Shown here in pieces: positions 8,871-19,900 of a stretch of DNA of 64,000 nucleotides. The position numbers and the translations under genes are program-made. The first letter of the stretch is position 1; every line of letters starts with the position of its first letter. The stretch spans positions 1,054,001 through 1,118,000 of the forward strand of contig NZ_LR594675.1 in the NCBI RefSeq assembly GCF_901827205.1, in the 5' to 3' direction. The stretch is from Variovorax sp. PBS-H4 (GTDB lineage: Bacteria > Pseudomonadota > Gammaproteobacteria > Burkholderiales > Burkholderiaceae_C). The notes beneath the pieces are model-generated. The model was given only the letters and a program-made list of their open reading frames with translations, did not search any database and was not told the origin of the DNA.

Positions 8871-11800
8871 TCAGTTCTTGCGAGCCCAGCCCAGCACCCG
8901 CCCGAGCAGCCCGCCGCGCTTCGCCGCGCCGTTGGCAGCAGATGCGGATCCAATCTCGAGCGGCGTGCCCGCCGCGGCGGAGGCGAGCTGCCCCAGGCTT
9001 TCGAACACATAGCGCCGCGGCTCCACCCGGAAGCCCATCACCTGTTCAGCCTGCTGCACCACGCGCATGGCCAGCAGCGAATCGCCGCCCAGGTCGAAGA
9101 AGTTGTCGTTGGCACGGATGTCGTTGACGTCGATGGTGAGCGCGCTGGCCCAGATCTGCGCCAGCTTGGCCTGCTCGGGCAGGAGCAGCACCGGGTGCGC
9201 CTGCGCCGGCCGCGCGGCCACGGTCTCGGCCGCGCTGGGTGCCGGTGCCGAGTCGGCGGCCAGGCGCTGCAGGTAGACGGCGCTTTCCGAGCCCTGCGGC
9301 GACGAGAGCGCCGCCAGGGTCGTATCCGGCTGCTGGGCCACCCGGCGCAGCAGCTCGATGTAGCGCTCCTTGAAGGCCTCGCCGGTCTCGCGCCGGTAGA
9401 TGTCGGCGTTGTAGACCACGGCGCCTTCGAGGCCATGGGGCTTGTCCATCAGCCAGATGCCCAGGTCGTCGGTCGCGCCGCGCTGCGGCAGGTGCATCTG
9501 CCGATGCGCGAGGCCGCCGATGTCGCGCGGACGCTCGCGTGCATCCTGGAACGAGAACAGGGCCTGGTAGAGGCCCACGCCCTGGGCCCGCTCCACGAAC
9601 TCCGGCTCGCTCACCAGGCGCTCGAACGGAATCTGCTGATGGCTCATCACCGAGATCAGCTCCTGCCTGACATAGCGCATGAACTCGCCGAAGCGCAGGG
9701 AGGTGTCGACCTGGAAGGACAGCGGCAGCACATTGTTGAAGAAGCCCATCACCGGCTCCAGCTCGGGCGCCTCGCGGCCGCGCACCGGCGTCGCGATGAC
9801 GATGGCGCGGCTGTCGACGATGCTGCTCATCATCAGGATGTAGACGCCCAGCGTCAGCATGTTGAGCGTGACGTCGTTGCGCTGGCCGATCTCGCGCAAG
9901 CGCTCGGTGAGCGCCTTGTCGACGGTGATCCAGTGCGCGCCGCCCTGCCCGCTCATCCCGGCCTTGCGCGGCATGTCGGTGCGCGGCGCCTTCGGCGTCG
10001 GCGAGTTGGCGAAGCGGTCCTTCCAGTAGCGCAGCTGCGACTCGAACTCGGGCTCGGTCAGCCACTTCGCATACCAGTCGGCGTAGTCCCCATGGGTCAC
10101 CGCCAGCGAGGGCAGGCCGTGCGGCTCGCCGCGAACCAGGGCGCCGTAGATGGCCGAGAGCTCGCTCTGCAGCACGTCGAAGGACCAGCCGTCCCAGACC
10201 AGGTGGTGCGGCACGAACACGAACGCGTGGTCGTCCTCGGCGATGCGGAACAGCGCCGCGTGGAACATCGGCGCCCGGTGGATGTCGATCGGCCGCTCGG
10301 CCAGCTCGTGCATGCGCTCGACCAGCTCGGCCTCGCGCTGGTCAGCCGGCAGCGTGCCCAGGTCGATGACCGGCAGCTCGTAGGGCACCTTGTCCGCGAT
10401 CAGCGCGGCAGGCGCGCCAGTGGCCGGATCGGGGCCGATGGCGGTGCGCAGCGAAGGCTGGCGCTCGATGATCATCGCGAGCGCGGCCTTGAATTTCTCC
10501 ACGTCCAGCGGCCCGCCCAGGCGGTGCGCGGAGGGCGCGTTGTAGGTCGGCCGGCCCGGATGCAGCTCCTCGACGAAGCGGATGCGCTCCTGCATCGGCG
10601 TGAGCGGGGCACTGCGGCGGTCGGCCACGTGCGCGATCGGCGCGCTGCGCGGCGCGTTGCTGCCGTTCAGCCCTTCGATGGCCGCCGCCAGCCGCTCGGC
10701 CGTCGGCGCCTCGAACAGCATGCGCAGCGGCACGGTGAGCTCGAATTCGCGGCTCAGCAGGGTGGTCAGCCGCGCCGCCAGCAGCGAGTGGCCGCCCAGC
10801 GAGAAAAAGTCGTCGCGGATGCCCAGGCCCGGCAGGTTCAGCACCCGCTCCATGGTCTGCAGCACGATGCGCTCGCGCTCGTTGTGCGGCGCCAGGCGCT
10901 CGCCGGCATCCTGGTGCGTGGCGCTGGGCTTGGGCAGCGCCTTGCGGTCCACCTTGCCGTTGGGCAGCAGCGGGATGGCGTCCAGCGGCACCACGTGCTG
11001 CGGCACCATGTACTGGGGCAGGCGGCTGCGCAGATGGCGGTCGAGCCCGGCCAGGTCCACGGCGGTACCCGGCGACACGGCCAGGTAGGCGACCAGACGC
11101 ACATCGCCCGGCTGGTCCTCGCGCGTGATCACCACGCTGCGCGCGACGCCCTCGACCTCGTTGCAGCGGGCCTCGATCTCGCCCAGCTCGATGCGATAGC
11201 CGCGCACCTTCACCTGGAAGTCGAAACGGCCCATGTGCTCCAGCAGGCCATCGTTGCGCCAGCGGCCGCGGTCGCCGCTGCGGTAGATCAGGGTCGGCAC
11301 GCCGTCGATCGCGGTGGTGACGAAGCGCTCGGCCGTCAGCTCCGGGCGATCGAGGTAGCCCAGGGTCACGCCCAGTCCGCTGATGCAGATCTCGCCCGGC
11401 ACGCCGATGGGGCAGGGCTGCAGGTTGGCGTCCAGGATCCAGACGCCGGTGTTGGCCATCGGCTTGCCGATGGAGACCCCGCGCGCGGCAATGAGCGGAC
11501 GCTCCATGCGCCAGACGGTGGACCAGACCGTCGTCTCGGTCGGACCGTAGAGGTTCCACAACTCGCTGGTGCGGTCCATCAGTTCGAGCGAGAGGTCCGC
11601 CGGCACCGGCTCGGCGCCGATCCAGGCGCGGAAGCCGCGCGGACCCGACCACTGCGCATCGAGCAGCAGCCGCCACATGCCGGGCGTGGCCTGCAGGATG
11701 GTGACGGCCTCGGATTCGAGCAGCGCGCGCAGGCGGTTGCCATCCATCGCGACCTCGCGCTGCACGATCACGATCTCGGCACCCGCGGCCAGCGGCAGCA

Positions 11801-13877
11801 TGACTTCGGGCACCGCCATGTCGAAGGACAGGGTGGTGACGGCGGCCAGCCGGTCCTCGCGGCCGATCCCGGGCTCGCGTTGCATCGACTGCATCAGGTT
11901 GGCAACCGCGCGGTGCGGCACGCAAACGCCCTTGGGCTTGCCGGTCGACCCGGAGGTGTAGATCACGTAGGCCGTGTCTTCCGCCTGCGCGTCCTGCGAG
12001 CCGGGCGGCAACGCGGTGGCGGGCTGGTCGCGCCAGGCGGCATCGCTATCGAGCAGCAGCACGCGCTCGGCCGCGTCATCGCGCCAGGCCCGGGGGGCGG
12101 CGGCGATGGTGGAGGAGGTCAACAGCAGGCCGAGCTTCGCGTCTTCCGCGTAGTAGTCCAGGCGAGCCTGCGGAAAGGCCGGGTCCAGCGGTACGTAGGC
12201 CGCGCCGCTCTTGAGCACCGCCAGCAGGGCGACGAACATGTCGAAGCCGCGGTCCAGGCACAGGCCGACGCGTTCGCCGCGGCCCATGCCGCGCGCGCGC
12301 AGCGCATGCGCCAGCCGGTTGGAGCGCTCGTCGAGCTCGCGGTAGCTCAGCCGCTGGTTGCCGTCGCGCAGGGCAGGGCGCTCGGGCTGGGTTGCCGCAT
12401 GCGCCAGGAAGCCGGCGTGCATCAGCGGCGCGCCTTCGAGCGGCGTCGGCGCAGGCTGCAGGGCCGCCAGGGCGCGCGCCTGCGCGTCCGACATCAATGC
12501 GAGCCGGCCCACGGGCTGAGAGGGCTGGCGCACCACGTCGCGCAGCAGCTGCTCGTACATGTCGAGCCAACTGCGCACGGTCGCATCGTCGTAGAGGTCG
12601 GCGTTGTACTGGGCCTCCATCTGCATGCCGCCCGCGACGGGCGTGATGTTCAGGAACAGCTCGAAGTTTTCGTAGCGGCGGCCAATGGTGCTCTGCTCGA
12701 CCTTGAGCTCGGGGAAGTTGCCGTCGTTGGGCGCCGCATCGCGGTCCACGTTGAACAGCACGTTCACCAGCGGCAGCCGGCTGGGATCGCGCGGCACCGG
12801 CAGCTTCTTGAGCAGCGCGCCGTAGCCGAGAGTCTGGTGCTCGAAGGCGTCGAGCAGGGTGCTGGCGGAGGTGCGCGCCAATTGAGCGAAGGGCGCCTGC
12901 GCGTCGACGGCCACCCGGATCGGCAGCAGGTTGACGCAGTGGCCCACCAGCGAGGGCATGTCGCTCGGCATCTGGCCGGCGGCGGCGATGCCGATCACCA
13001 GGTCGTCCTGCGCGGTCAGGCGGTGCAGCATGGCCGCGAAGGCGCTGAACATGGTGGCGAACAGGCTGGTGCCGGCACCGGCGCCGAACTTGCGCAGGCC
13101 ATCGATGACCGGCTGCTCCAGCAGGTGTTCGATGCGGTAGGCGTTGAAGGTGCGCACCGGCGGACGCGGGCGGTCCAGCGGCAGCTCCAGCACCGGCAGG
13201 CTGCCGCCGGCGAAGCGGGAGAGCCAGTAGCCGATGTGGGCGTCCATCTCGGCGCTGTTCGCCTCCTGGGCTTCCCAGGCGGCGTAGTCGGAGTACTGGG
13301 CCGCCGGGTCCAGCGCCGGGCCGGCGCCGACCTGCTCGGCGTAGAGCGCCCCGAGGTCCTGGCTGATCACGCCCCAGGACCAGCCATCGCAGATGGCGTG
13401 GTGCGCACTGAGCACCAGCACATGGTCGATGGACGAAAGCCGGTAGAGCGCGGCGCGGAACAACGGGCCCTGTTCCAGGTTGAATCGCTCGAGCACCACG
13501 GCCAGGCCGTCGTCCTCCAGGCGGCGCTTCTGCGCCGCCGGGTCGAGCGTGCTCAGGTCATGCTCCGCGACGACCACCGGGGCCGGCTCGCCGACCAGCA
13601 TTTGCGTGCCGTCCGGCGAGATCGTGGCGCGCAGCGATTCGTGGCGTCCCACCAGGCGGTCCAGCGCCAGGGAAAGCGCGGCGGTGTCCAGCACGCCCTT
13701 CAGGCGCAGGCACATCGACTCGTTGTAGGCGAGCGAGGCTTCCGGGCTCAGGCGATCGCCGAGCCAGACCTCGCGCTGGGCTTCGGTGGTGGGGACGATC
13801 CGTTCGATCAGGCTCGAGGCGAAGGGATCGAAGTCTTCGGCGGTGTCTTCGGCGGCGAGAGTGGCGACGGCGCTCAT
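8871..13877 (-). CDS. Non-ribosomal peptide synthetase, C-A-PCP-C-PCP
   Basis: 1668 aa. Domains: condensation 1 (HHAICDG, His159-160), adenylation (YTSGSTGKPKG from about residue 640; NLYGPTE), carrier 1 (FFSLGGHSLLA, attachment Ser about 1031), condensation 2 (HHLVWDG, about 1224), carrier 2 (FFDLGGDSLLA, Ser about 1600), then a short basic tail ending WARKN. The second condensation-carrier unit has no adenylation domain and no thioesterase follows, so both the loading of the last carrier and product release need a partner. A hand alignment of A-domain pocket residues (D,M,P,Q,W,G,L,V,W) is nearest to Gly-type codes; this is tentative. The start at 13877 has a perfect ribosome binding site. 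It lies 58 bp after the hybrid synthase gene and presumably takes over its beta-amino intermediate. Confidence 0.95.
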   Translation of the reverse strand: MSAVATLAAEDTAEDFDPFASSLIERIVPTTEAQREVWLGDRLSPEASLAYNESMCLRLKGVLDTAALSLALDRLVGRHESLRATISPDGTQMLVGEPAPVVVAEHDLSTLDPAAQKRRLEDDGLAVVLERFNLEQGPLFRAALYRLSSIDHVLVLSAHHAICDGWSWGVISQDLGALYAEQVGAGPALDPAAQYSDYAAWEAQEANSAEMDAHIGYWLSRFAGGSLPVLELPLDRPRPPVRTFNAYRIEHLLEQPVIDGLRKFGAGAGTSLFATMFSAFAAMLHRLTAQDDLVIGIAAAGQMPSDMPSLVGHCVNLLPIRVAVDAQAPFAQLARTSASTLLDAFEHQTLGYGALLKKLPVPRDPSRLPLVNVLFNVDRDAAPNDGNFPELKVEQSTIGRRYENFELFLNITPVAGGMQMEAQYNADLYDDATVRSWLDMYEQLLRDVVRQPSQPVGRLALMSDAQARALAALQPAPTPLEGAPLMHAGFLAHAATQPERPALRDGNQRLSYRELDERSNRLAHALRARGMGRGERVGLCLDRGFDMFVALLAVLKSGAAYVPLDPAFPQARLDYYAEDAKLGLLLTSSTIAAAPRAWRDDAAERVLLLDSDAAWRDQPATALPPGSQDAQAEDTAYVIYTSGSTGKPKGVCVPHRAVANLMQSMQREPGIGREDRLAAVTTLSFDMAVPEVMLPLAAGAEIVIVQREVAMDGNRLRALLESEAVTILQATPGMWRLLLDAQWSGPRGFRAWIGAEPVPADLSLELMDRTSELWNLYGPTETTVWSTVWRMERPLIAARGVSIGKPMANTGVWILDANLQPCPIGVPGEICISGLGVTLGYLDRPELTAERFVTTAIDGVPTLIYRSGDRGRWRNDGLLEHMGRFDFQVKVRGYRIELGEIEARCNEVEGVARSVVITREDQPGDVRLVAYLAVSPGTAVDLAGLDRHLRSRLPQYMVPQHVVPLDAIPLLPNGKVDRKALPKPSATHQDAGERLAPHNERERIVLQTMERVLNLPGLGIRDDFFSLGGHSLLAARLTTLLSREFELTVPLRMLFEAPTAERLAAAIEGLNGSNAPRSAPIAHVADRRSAPLTPMQERIRFVEELHPGRPTYNAPSAHRLGGPLDVEKFKAALAMIIERQPSLRTAIGPDPATGAPAALIADKVPYELPVIDLGTLPADQREAELVERMHELAERPIDIHRAPMFHAALFRIAEDDHAFVFVPHHLVWDGWSFDVLQSELSAIYGALVRGEPHGLPSLAVTHGDYADWYAKWLTEPEFESQLRYWKDRFANSPTPKAPRTDMPRKAGMSGQGGAHWITVDKALTERLREIGQRNDVTLNMLTLGVYILMMSSIVDSRAIVIATPVRGREAPELEPVMGFFNNVLPLSFQVDTSLRFGEFMRYVRQELISVMSHQQIPFERLVSEPEFVERAQGVGLYQALFSFQDARERPRDIGGLAHRQMHLPQRGATDDLGIWLMDKPHGLEGAVVYNADIYRRETGEAFKERYIELLRRVAQQPDTTLAALSSPQGSESAVYLQRLAADSAPAPSAAETVAARPAQAHPVLLLPEQAKLAQIWASALTIDVNDIRANDNFFDLGGDSLLAMRVVQQAEQVMGFRVEPRRYVFESLGQLASAAAGTPLEIGSASAANGAAKRGGLLGRVLGWARKN

Positions 13878-13880
13878 CGG

Positions 13881-13889
13881 ATCACCTCC
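13881..13889 (-). promoter_or_regulatory. Strong ribosome binding site fixing the NRPS start
   Basis: Read on the minus strand the site is GGAGGTGAT, nearly the full complement of the 16S rRNA 3' end, 3 nt before the ATG at 13877. It decides this start over the open frame running 141 bp further upstream into the hybrid synthase gene. Confidence 0.75.
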
Positions 13890-13935
13890 GCCCGGCGGGC
13901 TGCGGTGCGATGAGCATTCGGAATGGCGAGGCGGC

Positions 13936-16900
13936 TCATGCTTGGTACTTCGTGAATTTGCCCTGGGCTTTCGGGTCCGGCACGAACCAGGCGGGCTGCC
14001 CGTCTTTGTCGCGTCCAAGGCGGGCGTTGGGGGTAGGAGGATGCGCCGGATCGAGCGCCATCCGGGGGGCCGCGCGGCGCGGCAGCAGCTCGGCTTCCTG
14101 CATCTCGGCGATCGATTCCTTGAAGGCCGACTTGATGGTCGCGATGTCCTGCTGCGAGTGAGCGGTGGTCATGAAGCAGGGGAAGTTGTCCAGGATGTGC
14201 ACGCCGCGGCTGCGCATCATCGCGAACAGCAGGTCCTGCAGCGGATGGTCTTCCAGCCAGCTCACGCGCCACAGCGACGAGAAATAGCGGATCTCGAGCG
14301 GTGCACCCACCTCGCGGCAGAACGCCGTGAGCTCGTCGGCCATCGCGGCGGTGTGCAGGTTGAGCTGCGTCTGCAGCTTGTTGTTGTCCTGCTTGAGGTG
14401 TTCAAGCGCGGCCTTGGAGGCCGCGAGCGCGAGCGGATGCCGCACGAAGGTGCCGGCGAAGTAGGTCACGCCCACGGTGGGCACCGAGTCGTCGCCGTAC
14501 TGCCACGGACCGCCGTCCAGCGCATCCATGTAGGTGCGCTTGCCGGCGATCACGCCGACGGGCATGCCGCCGCCCAGGACCTTGCCGTAGGTGGCGAGGT
14601 CGGCGCGGATGCCGAACAGCGCCTGCGCCCCGCCCAGGTCGCAGCGGAAACCGGTGATGACCTCGTCGAAGATCAGGCAGGTCTCGGACTTCTCGGTGAT
14701 TGCACGCACCTCGCGCAGGAACTCGCGCGGCTGGAAGTCGGGCCGGCGGCTCTGCACCGGCTCGACCAGCACCGCGGCCAGGTCGTCGGCATTGGCGCGG
14801 ATGAATTCGAGCGCCTCGGGCGTGCCGTAGTCCAGCACGCGCACGTCACCGAACATGCCCTGCAGCACGCCCGGCGCGGCCGACATGCCCTTGGCGCTGC
14901 GGCCGGCGCGCACCAGCACCTCGTCGAAGGTGCCGTGGTAGGAGCCGGTGAACAGCACCACCGTGCTGCGGCCGGTCACGGTGCGCGCAATGCGCAGCGC
15001 CGCCATCACGGCTTCGGAGCCGGTGTTGCACAGGCCTGCGCGGTCGAAGCCGGTGAGCTCGCACAGCAGGCGGGTCACGTCGGCGGCCAGCGGATGCTGC
15101 GGGCCGATCTCGTAGCCCAGGTCGAGCTGCTTCTTGATCGCCTCGTTGATGAAGTCGGGCGTCCAGCCGAAGAGATTCATGCCGAAGCCATTGAGCGTGT
15201 CGACGTACTCGTTGCCGTCGATGTCCCACATCCGGGAGCCCTTGGAACGCTCGATCACGATCTGGTAGGTGATCTCCTTGGTCGCGGGCCGGAAGCCATT
15301 CACCACGCGCGGGTCGGCCATGTGCGAGCGGTTGTGCTCGGTGAAGGCCTTGCTCTTCTGCGTGCGCTCCACGTAGCGGCGCATGAAGGCGGCCAGCCGC
15401 GCCTTCTGGCGCTCGGTCGGCTCCTTGCTTTGCGTGTGGATGCGCGCGATCGCACCGAAGGCTTTCTTGACGTCGTACGTCGGCGCCGGGGCCGGTTCCT
15501 CGGCAGCCGGCTCGGGGGTGTTGGACGCCGTGGCCGCGGCGGAGGCCATGGGCGTGGGTTGCTCCACCGCCGGCACCGGCAGCGCAGGGCTGACCGGCAC
15601 CGTCGGCGCCGCCGACAGCAATGCGAGTTGCTGTTGCATCAATAGCATCTGTTGCGCGATGACCTGCTGCACCAGGCTGCCGCTGGCCTGCGCCGTGGCA
15701 GGCAGGGGCTGCAGGACCTGGAGCGCCGGCATTGGCGTCGCCGGCACCGCGGCGACCGCCTGTTGCGGTGCAGCCGCGGCCGGCATCGGCGCCGCGGGCG
15801 GCATGGCAGGGGCGGCCTCCGGCGGCAGGGTGGCATCGAGGAATTCGGCCAGCGCGTCGAAGCTGCGATAGCTCTCCATCAGCTGGCGGAAGCTCAGGTT
15901 GACCTTGAAGGTCTTCTTGACCTGCAGCGCGGCCTGGGTGAGCGTGAGCGAGTCCAGCCCGATCTCGACGAAGGGCGCGGCGCCGTCGACCTCGGCCATG
16001 TCGGTGCCGGAGAGGTTCTCGAACAGCTCGCGCAGGCGGGTGACGAGCGAGGCGCGGCGCGCGGGCGGTTGGGAAATGGCGGCTGCGACGGACATGGGTG
16101 TCAACTCCGGAATCGAGAGGGCCTGGGGTGCAGGTTCAGGTGTGAAAGAAGAAGCGGGCACGGGCGCTGCCGGTGCCGACGATGCGATGTCGACCCAGAA
16201 GCGCTTGCGCTCGAAGGGGGTGGTGGGCAGGCGCACGCGGTGTTTGCGCGCACGGCGGTCCAGCGGCGAGAGATCGATCTCGGCGCCCTGCGCCCACAGC
16301 CGGCCTGCGGCAAGCCGCCAGGCGGCGCATTCGCTCGCGGGCTGGTCGGCCAGCAGCGAGACAGCCGGCGCGGGCTGGGCCTTGCCCGCGTGCTGGCGCA
16401 CCAGCGTGGCCAGGGTGTTGCGCGGGCCGAGCTCGACGAAGAGGGGATGCGCGAGCTGGGCCAGCACCTCGCGCACGGCGGGCGAGAAGCGCACCGTTTC
16501 GCGCAGATGGCGAGCCCAGTAGCGCGGGTCGGTCGCTTCCCCGGCCGTCAGCAGCCGGCCGGTGAGCGTGGAATAGATCGGCAGGCGCGGTGCCGAAAGG
16601 CTGAGCTCGCCCACCAGGGCCTCGAAGGGCGCGACGGCGGGCTCCATCATTGCCGAGTGGAAGGCATGGGAGGTCTGCAGCGCCCGGGCGACGATGCCCT
16701 TGGCCTCGAGCGTGGCGCGCAGCTGCTCGATGGCGTCGGCTGGCCCGGCGGCGACCGAGACCGCGGGACCGTTGTCCGCGGCCAGCGAAATGCCTTCGGG
16801 CAGCAGCGGCAGCAGCTCGGCGGCGGCCATTCGCACCGAGAGCATGATGCCCGCCGGTTGCGCCTGCATCAGCGCGCCGCGGCGCGCGACCAGCCGCGCG

Positions 16901-19900
16901 GCGTCTTCCAGGCGCATCACGCCGGCCAGCACGGCGGCGGCAAACTCGCCCACGCTGTGGCCGATCATCGCGGCCGGCTGCACGCCAAGCGACATCAACT
17001 GCCGGGCCAGCGCGACTTCGAGCGCGAAGGTGGCCGGCTGGGTCACCGAGGTGGGCGAGAGCGCGGCGGGATCTTCGGAGGCGATGCGTGCGCGCAGGTC
17101 GAAGTCGAGCACGCCCTCGAAAGCCTGCAGGCACTCGTCGAAGGCGGCGCGGAACACCGGCTCGGCGGCGTGCAGCGCCAGGCCCATGCCCGCGTACTGC
17201 GCACCCTGGCCCGGGAACATGAACACCGGCTGCGGCACCCATGCCGGAGCGGCGGCGGCGGCGCGTGCGGGCGAATCGGCGGTGCGCAGCGCGGCCACGG
17301 CCTCGTCGAGCGTCGAGGCCACGACGCAGGCGCGCTGGGCGAAGGCCTTGCGGCCGACGCGCAGGGTGTGCGCGACGTCGGCCAGCGGCAGTTCGCGGTG
17401 GGCGTCGAGATGATCGGCCAGTTGCGCTGCGGCTGTCGCGAGCGCGGCCGGCGAGCGCGCCGACAGCACCAGCAGCTGCGGGCCGGTGGCCGCATCGGAG
17501 GGCTCGCGAGGCGGCGCCTCTTCGACGATCACATGCGCGTTGGTGCCGCCCACGCCGAAGGCGCTGACGCCGGCGCGACGGGGCGCGGCCCCGCGCGGCC
17601 AAGGGCGCAACTGGCTGTTGACGCTGAAGGGCGTGGCGTCGAAGTCGATGGCCGGGTTCGGGGCCTCGTAATGAAGGCTGGCCGGGATCGCCTCGCAGTG
17701 CAGCGCGAGCGCGGTCTTGATCAGCCCCGCGGCGCCGGCGGCCGTGACCATGTGGCCCACGTTGCTCTTGAGCGAGCCGATGGTGCAGAAGCCTTTGTCG
17801 GACGTGTGCGCGGCATAGGCGCGCACCAGGCCTTCGACCTCGATCGGGTCGCCCATCGGCGTGGCGGTGCCGTGCGTCTCGACGTAGGAGATGTTGCGCG
17901 CTTCGACGCCGGACTGCGCCAGCGCGGCCTCGATCACCGCGGCCTGGCCGTCCACGCTCGGTGCGGTGAAGCTGGCCTTGGCGCCGCCGTCGTTGTTGAC
18001 GGCCGCGCCGCGCAGCACGGCGTAGATGGTGTCGCCGTCGGCGATCGCGTCGGACAGGCGCTTGAGCAGCACCACCGTCGCGCCGTCGCTGAAGACCGTG
18101 CCCTTGGCCTTGGCATCGAAGCTGCGCGTGTGGCCGTCGGGCGAGAGCATCGAGCCCTCGTTGTAGAGATAGCCGCTCCTTGGCGGGCAGGTGACCGAGG
18201 CGCCGCCGGCCAGCGCCATGCGGCACTGCCCGGTGCGCAGCGCGTGGAAGGCCTGGGCCACCGCCACCAGCGAGGTCGAGCAGGCGGTGTGCACGCTGAC
18301 GGCCGGGCCGGTGAGGTTGAGCTTGTTCGCGACGCGGGTGGTGATGTAGTCCTTCTCGTTGCCCAGCATCACCTGGAACTCGCCGACCATCTCGACCAGG
18401 TCGGGCCGCGTGGTCACGTGGCGCTGGAAGTAGCTGGCGTTGTACATGCCGGCGTAGACGCCGACCGGCCCCGGCGCCTGGTCGGGCACGTAGCCGCCGC
18501 GCTCCAGGCATTCCCAGCAGATCTCGAGGAAGACGCGCTGCTGCGGGTCCATCAGCTCGGCTTCCTTCGGGTTGATGCCGAAGAAGGCCGCGTCGAAGTT
18601 CTCGATGCCCTCGAGCACGCCGCGGGCGCGCACGTACAGCGGGTCGGCGCGCAGCGCGGCACTCACGCCGGCATCGAGCGTCGCGTCGTCGAAGAAGCTG
18701 ATCGACTCGCGCCCGGCCATCAGGTTGTCCCAGAACTGCTCGACATCGGCGGCGCCGGGGAAGCGGCCGGCCATTGCCACGAGGGCCACGGCTTCGCTGT
18801 CCGCGCCGGCTGCCGGCCGGGCCGGCGCGCGTTCGGCAGGGGCCGGCACGGCAGCAGGGGTCTGCGTGGCCTGCAGGTCGGCCGCGAGCGCGGCGGGCGT
18901 GGGCTGGCGGAAGAACAGGTTGGTGCTGAGGCGGCGCGTGCTGCCCTGCTGCAGGTCCTTGAGGACGCGCAGCACCAGCAGCGAATCGCCCCCCAGGTCG
19001 AAGAAGTTGTCGTCTCGCCCGACCAGGTCGATGCCCAGCGCGCGGGCAAAGGCACTGCAGACCTGGCGCTCGGTCTCGTTGCGGGCTTCCGCATAGGGCT
19101 GCGCGAGTTCGGGACGCTGGCGTGCCGGCTCGGGCAGGGCGCGGCGGTCGAGCTTGCCGTTGGTCGTGACGGGCAACTGCGCGAGCCACACGGCGGCCGA
19201 AGGAATCATCGGCTCGGGCAGACGCTCGGCCAGGTGCTGGCGCAGCGCATTCCAGGGCAGTTCGGTGCCGCGGGCCACCAGATAGGCGACCAGGCGCAAG
19301 CGGCCGGCCGCGTCCTTTTGCGGCACCACCGCGCAGGACTTGAGGGCCGGGTGGGCCAGCAACGCGGTCTCGATCTCGCCGGTCTCGATGCGATGGCCGC
19401 GGATCTTCACCTGACCGTCGATGCGGCCGATGTATTCGATGGTGCCATCCGGCAGCCAGCGCACCTGGTCGCCGGTGCGATAGAGGCGCTCGCCGTCGGC
19501 AAAGGGATCGGCCACGAAGCGCTCCGCGGTGAGCGCCGGGTTCTGCAGGTAGCCACGCGCCAGGCCGCGCCCGCCGATGCACAGCTCGCCGACCAGGCCG
19601 GAGGGCAACAGCGCCATGGAGGGGCTCAGCACCCGCAGCACGGTCTCGTTGATGGGACGGCCGATCGGCACCGAGCGCGCATCGGCCGGCAGGTCGCGCG
19701 GAATGCGGTGGGTGGCAGCGAAGGTGGTGCACTCGGTCGGGCCGTAGCCGTTGATCAGCGTGGTGCCCGGCAGGGCTTCGAGCGCGTGCCGCACGTGCGG
19801 CACCGACAGCGCCTCGCCGCCCGTCAGCAGCTGCCGCAGGCCGGCGAGCTGCGCCGGGTCGTCGTCGATCACGGCGTTGAACAGGCCCGCGGTCAGCCAG

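Noticed and set aside
8514..13913. Plus-strand open frame of 1799 codons opposite the NRPS gene
   Set aside because: His/Arg/Gln-rich, without any domain, and antisense to intact C, A and PCP motifs. Long antisense frames are expected at this G+C.
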